DNA from: Kiritimatiellia bacterium
GTDB taxonomy: Bacteria > Verrucomicrobiota > Kiritimatiellia > UBA8416 > SLMC01
Length of the DNA stretch: 6,424 bases
Assembly (NCBI GenBank): GCA_007133745.1
Contig: SLMC01000089.1
Coordinates: forward strand, 1 to 6,424
Direction of reading: 5' to 3'
Below are positions 5,981 through 6,424 of this stretch, one piece after another. The notes below the pieces were generated by a model. It ran no database searches and was not told the DNA's origin. It saw nothing but the letters and a program-made list of their open reading frames with translations. Made by a program: the position numbers and the translations under genes. Every line of letters begins with the position of its first letter. The first letter of the stretch is position 1.

Positions 5981-6424
5981 CTACATCAGTTCCGCGCGCG
6001 CGTCGTCGCCATAGACGATGCGGGCCATGCGACCGTCGTTGAGGATGGAGAGCCGAGCCGCCTCGGTGACCAGTTCGTTCGTGCTGCTGTTGGCCGGCGT
6101 GGCGATAATGCCTTTTTTGTCCGCCTCGCGAATGATGGCGCGGCGTTTGGCCAGCGCGTCCTCGTCGTTCAAGCCGACGGTGTCGCGCTCGATGCCATGG
6201 ATGGAGAGCAACGTGGCGGCCACGGAGTCGTATCCGTAACCGACCGGCTTGTAGCCTTGGCCTTCCCGGGGCACTAGCCGGTAGAAGTCCGGATTGGCAT
6301 AGTTGAAGCCGCTGCCTGCGCTGCCGATGCCGTCCAGGTAGCTGTGCTCGACGCCGCGGAACTGGTCGTCGTGCGCGATCATGCCGCTCTTGCCTTGGCC
6401 CTCGCAAAACATGGTCAGGCATTG
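5981..6424 (-). CDS. Gfo/Idh/MocA-type oxidoreductase, C-terminal part
   Basis: The last 147 residues of a gene whose start lies beyond the right edge; the frame stays open to position 6424, so the Met at 6412 is internal. The sequence fits the C-terminal substrate-binding half of the Gfo/Idh/MocA family as found in PVC bacteria. NPDFYRLVP (44-52 of the fragment) is followed by PVGYGYDSVAATL (60-72), a charged helix LAKRRAIIREADKKG (91-105), IIATPANSSTNEL (106-118) and LSILNDGR (125-132). Family members are NAD(P)-dependent dehydrogenases or hydrolases acting on sugars, inositols or amino sugars. The Rossmann half, with the cofactor motif, is outside the window, so the reaction cannot be specified. 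A gap of 319 bp and strong hairpins separate it from the aminotransferase, so it is likely a separate transcript. Confidence 0.75.
   Translation of the reverse strand, partial: QCLTMFCEGQGKSGMIAHDDQFRGVEHSYLDGIGSAGSGFNYANPDFYRLVPREGQGYKPVGYGYDSVAATLLSIHGIERDTVGLNDEDALAKRRAIIREADKKGIIATPANSSTNELVTEAARLSILNDGRMARIVYGDDARAELM

Overview
The window is GC-rich bacterial DNA with five complete protein genes and one 5'-truncated gene, all on the minus strand. Between them lie short intergenic regions rich in inverted repeats. No rRNA, tRNA, CRISPR array or transposase gene is visible. The most telling lineage signal is the 159-residue protein at 2548-3027. From memory it resembles a protein type of the PVC superphylum (Verrucomicrobiota, Lentisphaerota, Kiritimatiellota). 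The style of the Gfo/Idh/MocA and NagA-like proteins fits that, as do the dispersed intergenic palindromes. This assignment is an inference, not a search result.

Layout in the direction of transcription (right to left): (1) the C-terminal 147 residues of a Gfo/Idh/MocA-type oxidoreductase (5981-6424); (2) a 319-bp intergenic region with three successive hairpins, a weak promoter candidate and an 11-bp inverted repeat in the leader of the next gene; (3) a class III PLP-dependent aminotransferase (4291-5661); (4) a NagA-like N-acetyl-amino-sugar-phosphate deacetylase (3104-4294) joined to it by a 4-base ATGA overlap; (5) the 159-residue protein of unknown function, 76 bp further on and probably in the same transcript; (6) a 206-bp gap with a short GC hairpin and a large 28-bp-armed palindrome; (7) a HAD-family phosphatase with an unusual C-terminal membrane segment (1313-2341); (8) a 281-bp gap holding a copy of a GT/CA-rich composite repeat; (9) proC, pyrroline-5-carboxylate reductase (231-1031); (10) a second, shorter copy of the same repeat. 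At the left edge there may be the end of a plus-strand gene, but this is weakly supported.

Functionally, the aminotransferase and deacetylase look like a translationally coupled pair. Removal of an N-acetyl group followed by transamination of the freed amine is a plausible two-step route, and the upstream oxidoreductase could belong to the same sugar or amino-sugar theme. ProC makes proline. The HAD protein and the 159-residue protein have no assignable pathway from sequence alone.

The least ordinary content is non-coding. A three-hairpin composite repeat is present twice in the same orientation downstream of two minus-strand genes, with a 16-bp unit present once in one copy and twice in the other. 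One of its hairpin modules recurs in opposite orientation beside a different palindrome. This looks like a family of mobile or structured intergenic repeats. No complete new multi-gene system is evident.
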